From Qipengyuania marisflavi (GTDB lineage: Bacteria; Pseudomonadota; Alphaproteobacteria; Sphingomonadales; Sphingomonadaceae), in assembly GCF_005884405.1 (NCBI RefSeq), contig NZ_VCAO01000008.1, positions 1 through 64,000 of the forward strand: DNA of 64,000 nucleotides, read 5' to 3'. Position 1 is the first letter of the stretch. Each line of letters starts with the position of its first letter. Of the stretch, positions 40,350 to 48,924 are shown piece by piece. The notes beneath the pieces were generated by a model. It searched no databases. It was given only the letters and a program-made list of their open reading frames with translations, and had not been told where the DNA came from. The position numbers were made by a program, and so were the translations under genes.

Positions 40350-41536
40350 GTCTTGGTCTCCGTCGAACGATCAAGCGACTTGGCGAGCGATTTTGCCGGG
40401 GCGGGACGAAAGCGGCTGCCAATCCCCTGCACACGGCTGGGCCCGGCATTAAGCGGTGTGACCTGACCATTGCCTGAAGCGGCGGTGTACACCCGCGTGG
40501 TGCGCGCACCGCCCTGCGCGCTGGCATCATTGGCCGCGCTGCCAACTGGCATGGCAGCAATGTCGATGCGCCGCGCCTGCGAGGCGAGCTGGTTGGCCTG
40601 CTGCGCCTGCGCCAGCTGCGGCGTGATGGCGGCGGGCGCTACGGGAGCGGCAGTCGCGGTATCGACGTATTTCTCATCACGCACAGGCTGGAGGCCGAAC
40701 ACGGACCAGCCTGCGACCATTGCGCCGGCAACCTTGAGCACCAGCACCATCAGCGCGACATGGACCGCGCCGATCATGAAGAAAGCCATGCCAGCCTGCG
40801 GGTCGACCTGCCCCGGCGTGGCCGTGAGCGCACCGAGGATTGGCACCGCCAGTTCGAGCATCACGCTACCACCCAGCACGGCAAACAACGGCGCCAGAGC
40901 GCACATGGTCACGCCCTTGACCCAGCCGGTGAACAGACCGCGCGTGCCATTGAACAGCGCCATCACGACAAACACCGGACCCAGCGCGACCAGCACGCCC
41001 AGCGCGATCTTGGTGGTCACCAGCAGGCCGACAGTGCCGAGCATGAACAGCATTGCGCCCAGCCACATCATCCCCTCGGGCGAGAATGCCGAAAACTCCT
41101 CGCTACCGCCGCTGGCTTCCTGAATGGCCACAAAGACGACATCGATCTTCTGCGCGAACACCTGCGTTGCGCTGCCATTGGTGCCGGTCAACACTCCGGC
41201 GAGGTAATCGGGCGTGCCGATTGCCAAATTCCACACAACGCTCTGATAAGCGACCCAGCTGGTGGCGAACACCAGCACCAGCCCCAGCGTCATCATCCGC
41301 GGGATCAGGGCGCGCACGCCGACATTGGAACGGCCGGTCAGCAATGCGAAGCCGAAGAACGCCACATAGAGCGTCAATAAAATGGTCAGCACGGTGCCCA
41401 GCGATCCGCCCGATGCGAACAGCCGCCCGAAAGCGGCGGCGCTGGCTTCGCCCGCGACACAATCCACCCCGCGCAGCGCGGCAGCCACGCCATTGCCCAC
41501 GCCTTGCGCGGCTTGCTGACAGGCGGCGCTGGTCAT
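40346..41536 (-). CDS. virB6: Type IV secretion membrane protein VirB6
   Basis: The product has 396 residues. It is a polytopic inner-membrane TrbL/VirB6 protein with about six hydrophobic segments (for example TVLTILLTLYVAFFGFALLT, LFMLGTVGLLVTTKIALGVL and FFMIGAVHVALMVLVLKVAG) and a conserved LALGPVF-like patch (VALGPVFVVMALF). The last 120 residues are hydrophilic. Its start overlaps the virB4 stop (ATGA), so no virB5 lies between them. Confidence 0.9.
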   Translation of the reverse strand: MTSAACQQAAQGVGNGVAAALRGVDCVAGEASAAAFGRLFASGGSLGTVLTILLTLYVAFFGFALLTGRSNVGVRALIPRMMTLGLVLVFATSWVAYQSVVWNLAIGTPDYLAGVLTGTNGSATQVFAQKIDVVFVAIQEASGGSEEFSAFSPEGMMWLGAMLFMLGTVGLLVTTKIALGVLVALGPVFVVMALFNGTRGLFTGWVKGVTMCALAPLFAVLGGSVMLELAVPILGALTATPGQVDPQAGMAFFMIGAVHVALMVLVLKVAGAMVAGWSVFGLQPVRDEKYVDTATAAPVAPAAITPQLAQAQQANQLASQARRIDIAAMPVGSAANDASAQGGARTTRVYTAASGNGQVTPLNAGPSRVQGIGSRFRPAPAKSLAKSLDRSTETKT

Positions 41537-43962
41537 TCAGCAGCCAGGCCGAGCGGAATATCCCCGGCCTCCCCATGATCATTCGCCCCGCCCGGCCACG
41601 CAGTGCCGGTCAATGCGGGGAACCAGTCTGCGGGGACATCACCGACCGCTCCGCGCAGCAGGTCGAGCCGCCGGACCGAACTTTCTCGCCCGGACAGCAT
41701 TATCAGCACCTCGGGCGCGCCTGACAGATCGAGCCGCACCACCACGCTGGCATCGGGCTGGCGCACCAGGAAACAGCGGCTGTGCGCAGGCAAGGTGCGG
41801 ATCAGCGCCAGCTCGTGGCTGGTCAGCCCGAAACCGTCGCAATAATCCTCGGGCCGGGCGCGGCTGTTGGGCATGAACACCATGGTCGCGGTCTGCTCGA
41901 CCAATGCGGTGGAAATGCGGCTTTCCAGCGCATCGCGCGCGCTCTGCGTGGCGAACCCGACCAGCGCATTGCGCTTGCGCAGGGTTTTGAGCCAATCACG
42001 AATGCGCGCCGCAAAGACCTCGTCGTCAAGCGCCTTCCAACCTTCATCGATCAGGATCATCGTGGGCTTGCCGTCCAGACGCTCCTCGATCCGGTGGAAC
42101 AGATACATCATGGTCGGCGTGCGCAACTTGGGATTTTCCAGCAGCGCGGTCATGTCAAAGCCCAGCACGCGCTGCGTCAGGTCCAGCTTGTCCTGATCAT
42201 TATCGAACAGCCAAGCGTGCTCACCCTCGCCAATCCACGCCGCGAGCCGGTCCGCCAGATCGCCCGGCTGAGGGCGGCGGCTGCCCGACAGCAGTTCCTT
42301 GAAGTTGCGCAAGCGGCGAAGCGAACTGTCGTTGCTGTAAGCGGCATCGACTGCATGCGCGATCGTCGCGTCTTCCTCAGGACCTTCGGCTTTCAACAGC
42401 ACTTGCAGCCAGTCGCGCAGGAACGCCCGGTTGGCCGCAGTGTCGGGGAGTGCCAGCGGGTTAAAGCCCGTCCGGTGCCCGGCGCGGATCCGGTCATAGC
42501 GCCCGCCAATCCCGCGCACGAACAGCTCCGCGCCGCGATCCTTGTCGAACAATATGGTGCGGGGCGAGAATTTCTGCGCCTGCGCGGCGAGGAAATTCAT
42601 CACCACGGTCTTGCCCGAACCCGACGGCCCGATGACCGAGAAATTGCCCAGGTCGCCGTGGTGGAAATTGAAGAAAAACGGTGTCGCGCTGGTAGTTTCC
42701 AGCAAGGTGACAGCCTCACCCCAATGGTTGCCCTGCGCCTGACCCAAGGCAAAGCCGTGCAGGCTGCCAAAGCTGGCCATATTGGCGCTGGAGATCAACG
42801 CTCGGCGCACCAGATAGGCTTCATTGCCGGGAAACTGGCCCCAGAATGCGGGTTCCAGATTGGTATCCTCGCGCACTGCTATCGCACCGGTATCGGCAAT
42901 CGCGGCGGCGCAGGCGGCGGTCGCATCATCAAGCAGCGCCAGATCGCGTTCGCGCACCATCACGGTCAGATGGTGATCACCAAAGCCCACCGCGCCATTG
43001 CCCAGTTCGTCACGCGCGGCCAGCATATCTGCGCGTTCAGCGGCGGCCTCCTCGTCAGCGGACTTCAGCCGGCGAATCGCAAGATCCATCCGCTCGCGCG
43101 CGGTTTGTCGTTCGGCAGGCGCATAGCTTTCAGACACGACCATCTCATACGGCAGCCGCAGCAGCCCATCGAGCAATCCAGGGCTGGTCGCCTCGGGATA
43201 ATCCTTCAATCCCAGGATCGCGGAAAAATCAGGCGCGCCAGAGCCGCGCAGCTCCATAGCATCCAGCCCGAAGGATACGCGGCGATAGGGCAGCATCTGC
43301 CCGATATCGGCGTCCTGATTGGGGCGCCGCACCGGGCGCATTTCACCATTGTACAGTGCCGAAAGCAGCTCCAGCATCTCGGAATTGGTGCTGCCTTGCG
43401 GTGTCACATAATCGGCCAGCTGCGTCGCGCCGTAAGCGGTCAGTGAAGCGATCAGGCCAGTGGCCGCTGCGCGCAGGCTGCGGATGTCCTTGGGTTCGGC
43501 CTCGATCTCGGCACGGCCTTTGCGTTTCCAGCCTTTGCTCACGCGTTCGACCAGTCCCGCCTTGCCGCGTGCCGGACGGCGGATCAGCGTGATAAACTGG
43601 TCATTGACGAACAACTGGCCAGACCCCAGCCGCTCTTTCCAGCGCGCATCGATATGGCGGCTAAGCGGGTCGGCAAACTCCGCCTCCAGCGATACAGCGA
43701 CCCGGCGGCGGATCACATGGTGATACAGCACAAACCGCGCATCCAGTGTCGAACGCAGCATCACCTCCCGCGTGGCGGCATGGGCGTTCAGCGCATCGGA
43801 ATCCTCGGTCTCGAACAACAGGCCGGGCACCTGCAGGGCGGTCATCACCGACCCATCGCGCAGCAGCACGGTGTTCTCGTCAATCATCCGCGCATAGGGC
43901 AGGCGATCACCGGCGCGCGCTTCTTTCGCGCTCCAGGCAGCCGCTCCGTTCCACTTGCTCAT
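41533..43962 (-). CDS. virB4: Type IV secretion ATPase VirB4
   Basis: The product has 809 residues. It is the largest T4SS ATPase. The CagE/TrbE N-domain includes YARMIDENTVLLRDGSVMTA and FHHGDLGNFSV, followed by Walker A GPSGSGKTVVMNFLAAQAQ at about 442 and Walker B TMILIDEGWKALDDEVF at about 634. LRKRNALVGFATQS lies near the C-terminus. All catalytic motifs are intact. It is 22 bases after virB3. Confidence 0.96.
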   Translation of the reverse strand: MSKWNGAAAWSAKEARAGDRLPYARMIDENTVLLRDGSVMTALQVPGLLFETEDSDALNAHAATREVMLRSTLDARFVLYHHVIRRRVAVSLEAEFADPLSRHIDARWKERLGSGQLFVNDQFITLIRRPARGKAGLVERVSKGWKRKGRAEIEAEPKDIRSLRAAATGLIASLTAYGATQLADYVTPQGSTNSEMLELLSALYNGEMRPVRRPNQDADIGQMLPYRRVSFGLDAMELRGSGAPDFSAILGLKDYPEATSPGLLDGLLRLPYEMVVSESYAPAERQTARERMDLAIRRLKSADEEAAAERADMLAARDELGNGAVGFGDHHLTVMVRERDLALLDDATAACAAAIADTGAIAVREDTNLEPAFWGQFPGNEAYLVRRALISSANMASFGSLHGFALGQAQGNHWGEAVTLLETTSATPFFFNFHHGDLGNFSVIGPSGSGKTVVMNFLAAQAQKFSPRTILFDKDRGAELFVRGIGGRYDRIRAGHRTGFNPLALPDTAANRAFLRDWLQVLLKAEGPEEDATIAHAVDAAYSNDSSLRRLRNFKELLSGSRRPQPGDLADRLAAWIGEGEHAWLFDNDQDKLDLTQRVLGFDMTALLENPKLRTPTMMYLFHRIEERLDGKPTMILIDEGWKALDDEVFAARIRDWLKTLRKRNALVGFATQSARDALESRISTALVEQTATMVFMPNSRARPEDYCDGFGLTSHELALIRTLPAHSRCFLVRQPDASVVVRLDLSGAPEVLIMLSGRESSVRRLDLLRGAVGDVPADWFPALTGTAWPGGANDHGEAGDIPLGLAAE

Positions 43963-43984
43963 ACTTTCGACCCTCCCAGGCCGG

Positions 43985-44269
43985 CTATGCGGCGTAGCTG
44001 TTGCAGCCCCACCGCTTGAAGTTCTTCACCCGCGGGCATTTCGATACCTTGGTGATCCAAAGGTCGAAGATACGCGGTTCGCGCAGACAGGCAAAATAAC
44101 CCACCGCATGCATGATCACAGCCGCCAGCAGCGCCAGCCAGCTGCCCGTGATCAGGAAAATCTCGGTCGTCACCATCCCGTTGATGATGAAATAGTTGAA
44201 CGTCACGCCCGCGAACATTTGCGGGCGGGTCAACGCGCGGTGAACGGGATGGCGGACCAGCGTATTCAT
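43985..44269 (-). CDS. virB3: Type IV secretion protein VirB3
   Basis: The product has 94 residues. VRHPVHRALTRPQMFAGVTF is the VirB3 signature (short basic start, then P-x-M), with hydrophobic segments FNYFIINGMVTTEIFLITG and LALLAAVIMHAVGYFAC and the tail REPRIFDLWITKVSKCPRVK. It is an inner-membrane protein working with VirB4. ATG 44269 lies one base after the virB2 stop. Confidence 0.93.
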   Translation of the reverse strand: MNTLVRHPVHRALTRPQMFAGVTFNYFIINGMVTTEIFLITGSWLALLAAVIMHAVGYFACLREPRIFDLWITKVSKCPRVKNFKRWGCNSYAA

Positions 44270-44270
44270 G

Positions 44271-44573
44271 TCAGCCCGCCGCGACGCCTTGAATACCGGC
44301 CACAATCGACGCTGCGCCAAACAGGATGAACACCCCGATGATCACGGTCGCGCCAAACCGCCAGTTGAGACGTCCTGTCAGCATCATAAAGCCGACCGCA
44401 GCCACCGCCATAACAGCAACCGCCGTCGCGACATTGCCCAGCAAAGTGCCTTGCAACCAGCCCAGCGCATTGACGATCGGGCCGGACCCGGCGGGATCGT
44501 TATACTGCGCAAAGGCGGCAGTGGGACTGAACAGTGCGGCCAATGCGGCCGGAATGGAAAAACGACGCTTCAA
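44271..44573 (-). CDS. virB2: VirB2 major pilin
   Basis: The product has 100 residues. A signal peptide MKRRFSIPAALAALFSPTAA precedes a mature part with two hydrophobic helices (TAVAVMAVAAVGFMMLTGRL and ATVIIGVFILFGAASIVAGI), the TrbC/VirB2 pilin layout. No ATG is available: a TTG at 44573, 9 bases after GGGGAG, is preferred, and a second TTG two codons earlier is possible. Confidence 0.9.
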   Translation of the reverse strand: MKRRFSIPAALAALFSPTAAFAQYNDPAGSGPIVNALGWLQGTLLGNVATAVAVMAVAAVGFMMLTGRLNWRFGATVIIGVFILFGAASIVAGIQGVAAG

Positions 44574-44579
44574 AACCAA

Positions 44580-45227
44580 TTACTCCCCAGACTGATCGGC
44601 GCGCGAATGGTCGGATAACCGCCCCATGATCGCCGCCACATAATGTTGTGTTTCGCGAATGCGCGGAACCCCACCCGCACGCTCTACGCGCCCCGGCCCG
44701 GCATTATAGGCAGCGAGCGCTTTTTCCAAATTGCCGTCAAACCGATCAAGCTGGGCGCGCAGATAGCGCGCACCGCCTTCGAGATTGGCGAAGGGATCAT
44801 CGGCATCGACGCCCAGATCGCGCGCAGTACCCGGCATCAGCTGCGCCAGACCGCGCGCGCCAACCGGCGACACAGCGCCTGCATTCCAGCGGCTTTCCTG
44901 CCAGACCAGCGCCTCGATCAAAGTCGGGCTGAGATCAAAGCGCGCCGCCAATTCAGCCACTTTGGCGCGGTAATTATCGGGAACACCCATGGCGTGCTGC
45001 GCCGTGTTGGCGACGATCCCGTCGGGCACGATCACATCGGCAGGCACTTCGGTCAAAACGACCGGCAGGGTTTCGGCCGCAGGCATGGCAAGCGGCAGCG
45101 CGGCGTCACCGCCAGCAACCCAGCGCGCACCGTCAGCATTGATTTCCAATACATCCGCCCGCGCCGGAGCGGCTGCCAACGCCGTGCAGCCAATAGCTGC
45201 GGCGAGCGCCATACGCATGAGAATCAT
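44580..45227 (-). CDS. virB1: Lytic transglycosylase, VirB1-like (SLT domain)
   Basis: The product has 215 residues. A signal peptide (MILMRMALAAAIGCTALAAA) is followed by a short linker and an SLT domain. The catalytic Glu is in LIEALVWQESRWNAGAVSP, then GLAQLMPGTARDLGV and ALAAYNAGPGRVER. It opens peptidoglycan for the secretion channel. Start at 45227 after GGAGGGTGTC. It is the first gene of the operon and is followed directly by virB2. Confidence 0.92.
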   Translation of the reverse strand: MILMRMALAAAIGCTALAAAPARADVLEINADGARWVAGGDAALPLAMPAAETLPVVLTEVPADVIVPDGIVANTAQHAMGVPDNYRAKVAELAARFDLSPTLIEALVWQESRWNAGAVSPVGARGLAQLMPGTARDLGVDADDPFANLEGGARYLRAQLDRFDGNLEKALAAYNAGPGRVERAGGVPRIRETQHYVAAIMGRLSDHSRADQSGE

Positions 45228-45590
45228 CGACACCCTCCGTCCAGTTCCCGGCGCACACCCTACATCACAGTGGGGTGACGGGAAGCTGAATATCGCACAA
45301 GACGCTGGAAAACCAAAAAAGACGGCCCGCGTTCCCAGAGGAATGCGGGCCAGTCTCACCGATGCGGAATGTCAGCGCATCGACAGTGCAAACTAGCGTG
45401 ATCGCGCAGTGCGGTCCAGACGTGCAAGGGGTCCGGTGGAAAATTAACAAAAGTTATTCTTAATCAGCGTGATAGATGAGCCAAAATCGTTTTGGGGGCT
45501 GTTTGGTCAGCGTTTTTTCAAATTTGCCATTAACGATAAAACCAGTTCGCGGCGGATTTTGATCCGCTCAGAACGGCTTACCACTTAGCC
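45228..45590. other. Intergenic region upstream of the virB operon
   Basis: This 363-base stretch has no supportable gene. It contains a minus-strand terminator (45314-45357) and a distinctly A+T-rich section (about 45440-45590) with TTAA repeats (TTAAC...TTAATC, TTAACGATAAAAC). The A+T-rich part could bind nucleoid proteins or regulators. I found no confident -35/-10 pair. The virB promoter is expected between 45228 and the terminator. Confidence 0.5.
45314..45357 (-). terminator. Rho-independent terminator upstream of virB1
   Basis: On the minus strand GGCCCGC pairs with GCGGGCC, extended by flanking AGAC/GTCT with a mismatch, and is followed by a run of six T. It lies about 235 bases after the nitronate monooxygenase stop and before virB1, insulating the virB operon from readthrough. 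Confidence 0.75.
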
Positions 45591-46562
45591 CTAAACGAAC
45601 CCTGCCAAGCGGCTGCGAATGATCTGATCCGCCTCCGCCATGATCCGGTCGATCAAGTCCTTGCAGCTTGGAATGTCCGAAATCAGCCCGGCGACCATCC
45701 CACATGACCATGCGCCCGCATCCATGTCGCCTTCGGTCATGATGCGCGGATAGACGCCAGCGACCTCCTCGATGATGTCCTCGAACTTGAGGTCGGCCCC
45801 CAGTGCGCGCTCTTTTTCCAGCAGGCGTTCGACCGCATCATTGGTCATCACCCGCTCGGTATTGCGCAGCGGACGCATCACCAGCCGGGTGTCCAGCTCA
45901 CTGGCGGCGACAATCGCGTGCTTCACATTTTCATGCACTGGTGCTTCCTTGGTGGCGATGAAGCGGGTGCCCATGTTCATACCGTCCGCGCCCATCGCCA
46001 GACTGGCGACCAGGCTGCGTCCATCGGCCATGCCGCCGCTGGCAACGAAGGGGATCTCCAACTCGTCAGCCGCGCGGGGCAGCAGGATCATATTGGGAAT
46101 GTCATCTTCGCCGGGATGGCCGCCGCATTCAAACCCGTCGACCGACACCGCATCACAGCCGATCGACTGCGCTTTCAGGCTGTGGCGCACGCTGGTGCAT
46201 TTGTGGATGACCTTGACCCCGGCATCCTTGAAGAACGGCAGTACCTGCGCCGGATTGTTGCCCGCAGTCTCGACCACTTTGACGCCGCCTTCGATAATAG
46301 TGCGGACCAGTCCGGGATAATCTGGCTGGTTGACCATCGGCAGGAAGGTCAGGTTCACGCCAAACGGCTTGTCAGTCATATCGCGGCAGCGCGCGATTTC
46401 ATTTGCCAGCTTTTCCGGCGTGCCCTGCGTCAGGCCGGTGATAATGCCCAGCCCACCCGCATTGGAAACTGCGGCGGCCAGTTCGGCAAAGCCGACATAA
46501 TGCATGCCGCCCTGAATAATCGGATGCTGGATGCCAAACATTTCGGTGATGCGGGTTTTCAT
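45591..46562 (-). CDS. Nitronate monooxygenase / 2-nitropropane dioxygenase family flavoprotein
   Basis: The product has 323 residues in an FMN-binding TIM barrel. MFGIQHPIIQGGMHYVGFAE opens the family, GFECGGHPGEDDI carries the phosphate/active-site region after CDAVSVDG, and IPFVASGGMADGRSLVASLA with GADGMNMGTRF is the FMN phosphate motif. The group also includes enoyl-ACP reductase FabK-like and short-chain nitronate oxidases, so the substrate is open. Start MKTRITEMFG at 46562. It is followed on the same strand by the terminator before virB1. Confidence 0.88.
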   Translation of the reverse strand: MKTRITEMFGIQHPIIQGGMHYVGFAELAAAVSNAGGLGIITGLTQGTPEKLANEIARCRDMTDKPFGVNLTFLPMVNQPDYPGLVRTIIEGGVKVVETAGNNPAQVLPFFKDAGVKVIHKCTSVRHSLKAQSIGCDAVSVDGFECGGHPGEDDIPNMILLPRAADELEIPFVASGGMADGRSLVASLAMGADGMNMGTRFIATKEAPVHENVKHAIVAASELDTRLVMRPLRNTERVMTNDAVERLLEKERALGADLKFEDIIEEVAGVYPRIMTEGDMDAGAWSCGMVAGLISDIPSCKDLIDRIMAEADQIIRSRLAGFV

Positions 46563-46615
46563 GGGCGTGCCTCTGCTGTTGCGCGGCAACGGGTATCGGC
46601 GCGGAGAGGCGAAGT

Positions 46616-47218
46616 CTAGCGCCTCGCGAGCGCGTCCAGTGCGGCCAGCATCGCACCGCCGCGTTCTGTAAGGGAAAGGCCAGCGCTGCCGGTTTCGGCA
46701 AAGCCGTCACGCACCAGAAGTTCGGGTGTCATCGCGCGGTCGCCATCGGGCATGACGCGGCCATAGCGCCCGCTGTGATAGATCAGCGGCTCGATTTCGC
46801 GGCGGTCGAAATCGACCACTTCGCCCAGAAAAATTGCATGATCGCCGCCTTCATACTCAAACCGTGCGCGGCATCCGAAGCGCGCGGCATAGCCATCGAT
46901 CAACGGTGCGCCCTCAGAACCATCGGCCAATTCCATACCCGCAAATTTGTCCGCGCCCGGCTTGGCAAAGCGATCAGACATGGCCTGCTGGTCAGCGGCC
47001 AGCACATGGACCGCCCAGCTGTCCGCGTCGCGGAACACCGGCAGGCTGCCGGACCGCAGCGACAGGCTCCACAAGACCATCGGCGGATCGAGGCTGACCG
47101 AGTTGAAGCTGTTGGCGGTAAGGCCAAAGGGTCGCCCCTGGTCATCGCGCGCCGTTACGATCGTCACGCCGGTCACGAAAGAACCGAGCGCGTTGCGGAA
47201 AGACTGGGGGTCGAACAT
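46616..47218 (-). CDS. Flavin reductase family protein (FMN-binding split barrel)
   Basis: The product has 200 residues. FRNALGSFVTGVTIVTARDD, PFGLTANSFNSVSLDPPMVL and FEYEGGDHAIFLGEVVDFD are signatures of the HpaC/ActVB flavin reductase group, which supplies reduced flavin to two-component monooxygenases and halogenases. The C-terminal 40 residues (LLVRDGFAETGSAGLSLTER) form a short extra helical part. It lies 39 bases downstream of the halogenase-like gene in the same direction, so it may supply FADH2 to it (inference). Confidence 0.9.
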   Translation of the reverse strand: MFDPQSFRNALGSFVTGVTIVTARDDQGRPFGLTANSFNSVSLDPPMVLWSLSLRSGSLPVFRDADSWAVHVLAADQQAMSDRFAKPGADKFAGMELADGSEGAPLIDGYAARFGCRARFEYEGGDHAIFLGEVVDFDRREIEPLIYHSGRYGRVMPDGDRAMTPELLVRDGFAETGSAGLSLTERGGAMLAALDALARR

Positions 47219-47257
47219 CGCGTCTGCGCTAACCGCCGCTTAGCCCCAGGGCAAGCT

Positions 47258-48769
47258 TCAGGCGACGACTGGGGCGGCGCAATATTTCGCCAGATACTCT
47301 CCGTGTCCCGGCATATGCTGCACAAGCCATCGGATCGAGCGCTCCATCTCGTCAAATTCGGGCTTGAGAACTGTATCTTTCATGGCGTCGGCCATGGCGT
47401 TGTGCCCCTCCATATGGATGCCCTGTCCCATCATCACCGCTGCCCAACTGGTTTCCGTGAACAGCTCATCTTCCTCACGGAAAATCTGGCCGTTGCTCCG
47501 GAACAGCTCGGTCTTCTCTGTCAGGCTGGCGGGCACCTCCATCGTACGGACATAATCCCAGAACCCGGAATCGTTTCGCGCCGTGGCGTTGTAATGCAGG
47601 ATGAGGAAGTCGCGGATGCGAAGATATTCCTTCGCCGTCAGCCGATTGAAGGCATCTTCCTGCGTTTGATTGATGCCATCCAGCGAAAGCAGCGCAATAA
47701 GCTTGTTGATCCCGGTGTTGACCAGATGGATCGAGGTCGATTCCAGCGGCTCCATGAAGCCTGCGGAAAGACCCAAGGCGACCACATTTTTGTTCCAGAA
47801 CTTCTTGCGCCGCCCGGTGACAAACCGCAGGAAATTGGGTTCAGCCTGCGGCTTGCCCGCAAGGTTGCCGACAAGGATGTCATGCGCCTCGTCGTCATCC
47901 ATGAATTCGCTGCAATAGACATGGCCGTTGCCATTGCGGTGCTGCAGCGGAACCTGCCACTGCCAGCCAGCGCGATGCGCCGTGGCGCGGGTAAAGGGCG
48001 GCGGCGGGCTGCCGTCATCGCGACCGCAGGGCAGCGCCACTGCCCGGTCACAGGGAAGATAGTGTCGCCAATCCTCATAACCGGTCTTGAGCGCCTGTTC
48101 GATAAGCAGCCCGCGAAAACCCGAGCAGTCGATAAACAGGTCGCCCGCAATAGTCTTCCCGTCATCCATCTCCAGCTTGGTGACGAAGCCGGTTTCTCCG
48201 TCCAATTGCACATCGGCTACGCGGCCTTCGCGCCGGATCACGCCGTTCTTTTCGGCAAACTGGCGCAGGAACGCGGCGTAACGCGTGGCATCAAGATGGT
48301 AGGCGTAATTGATCGGCGGCAAATCCTCGCGCTGGTAATCGTCGGTGCGCGAGAACTTGCCGAAATAGGCCGCCATGGTTTCCAGATTGAACACCTGAAG
48401 CGGGCGCGGATCGCCCGATTCGCGCAGTCGGCGCCAGATCTGGTGAAACGCAATGCCACCGATGTGATAACCGTAGGCGCCAAAGGGGTGTATATAGCTG
48501 TCGCCGACATTGCCCCAGTTTTCGAACTGGATGCCAAGCTTGAAGGTGCCTTGTGCAGCGGCCATCATCTCGGGCTCGCTGACGCCGAGCAGATTGTTAA
48601 ACTCGACAAACGGCGGAATTGTCGCCTCGCCAACCCCCACAGTGCCGATCATCTCCGATTCGACCAGCGTCACGCTGACCTTCTGGCCCTCTGTCACCTT
48701 CGACAGCGCTGCTGCCGCCATCCACCCTGCGGTCCCGCCGCCCACGATTACAATACGTTCAATTGCCAT
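47258..48769 (-). CDS. Tryptophan halogenase family flavoprotein
   Basis: The product has 503 residues. The FAD-binding IVIVGGGTAGWMAAAALSKV is at residues 6-25, and GVGEATIPPFVEFNNLLGV is the conserved flavin loop with the region that precedes the catalytic Lys. The halogenase-type W-x-W-x-x-P stretch reads GWQWQVPLQHRNGNGHVYCS, and GLSAGFMEPLESTSIHLV is the flavin-binding C-part. Such proteins are widespread beside TonB-dependent receptors in Caulobacterales and Sphingomonadales, where their substrate is mostly unknown. Divergent from the receptor, sharing the operator region. Start MAIERIVIVG at 48769. Confidence 0.9.
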   Translation of the reverse strand: MAIERIVIVGGGTAGWMAAAALSKVTEGQKVSVTLVESEMIGTVGVGEATIPPFVEFNNLLGVSEPEMMAAAQGTFKLGIQFENWGNVGDSYIHPFGAYGYHIGGIAFHQIWRRLRESGDPRPLQVFNLETMAAYFGKFSRTDDYQREDLPPINYAYHLDATRYAAFLRQFAEKNGVIRREGRVADVQLDGETGFVTKLEMDDGKTIAGDLFIDCSGFRGLLIEQALKTGYEDWRHYLPCDRAVALPCGRDDGSPPPPFTRATAHRAGWQWQVPLQHRNGNGHVYCSEFMDDDEAHDILVGNLAGKPQAEPNFLRFVTGRRKKFWNKNVVALGLSAGFMEPLESTSIHLVNTGINKLIALLSLDGINQTQEDAFNRLTAKEYLRIRDFLILHYNATARNDSGFWDYVRTMEVPASLTEKTELFRSNGQIFREEDELFTETSWAAVMMGQGIHMEGHNAMADAMKDTVLKPEFDEMERSIRWLVQHMPGHGEYLAKYCAAPVVA

Positions 48770-48817
48770 GCGGCCCCCATGCCATGTCAAACCATGTGTT
48801 GCCAGACGGCAACGCAT

Positions 48818-48857
48818 CTTGTGAACGTTCATATTGTATCTTGTGAACGCTCACAAG
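48818..48857. promoter_or_regulatory. Two LacI-type operators between halogenase and TonB receptor
   Basis: TTGTGAACGTTCATA (core 48820-48833) and CTTGTGAACGCTCACAAG (48840-48857) are near-palindromes with the central CG typical of LacI-family sites. Their centres are 22 bases apart, two helical turns. They lie in the shared divergent promoter region. The LacI gene at 52464 is the likely regulator. Confidence 0.75.
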
Positions 48858-48924
48858 GCACGTTATGTTTCAAAATGAATGTAGGAATATACCTACACCA
48901 CATTCTTGGGACTCAGGAGGAAAC

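Noticed and set aside
41782-43446. Plus-strand open frame of about 550 codons opposite virB4
   Set aside because: Antisense of the VirB4 ATPase with no recognisable domain or ribosome site.
37398-45227. Integrative conjugative element or plasmid transfer region
   Set aside because: No relaxase, coupling protein, integrase, replication gene or origin was seen; flanking genes look chromosomal.
45440-45550. CtrA binding sites (TTAA-N7-TTAA) before the virB operon
   Set aside because: TTAA pairs are present but the spacing is 12 rather than 7 bases.
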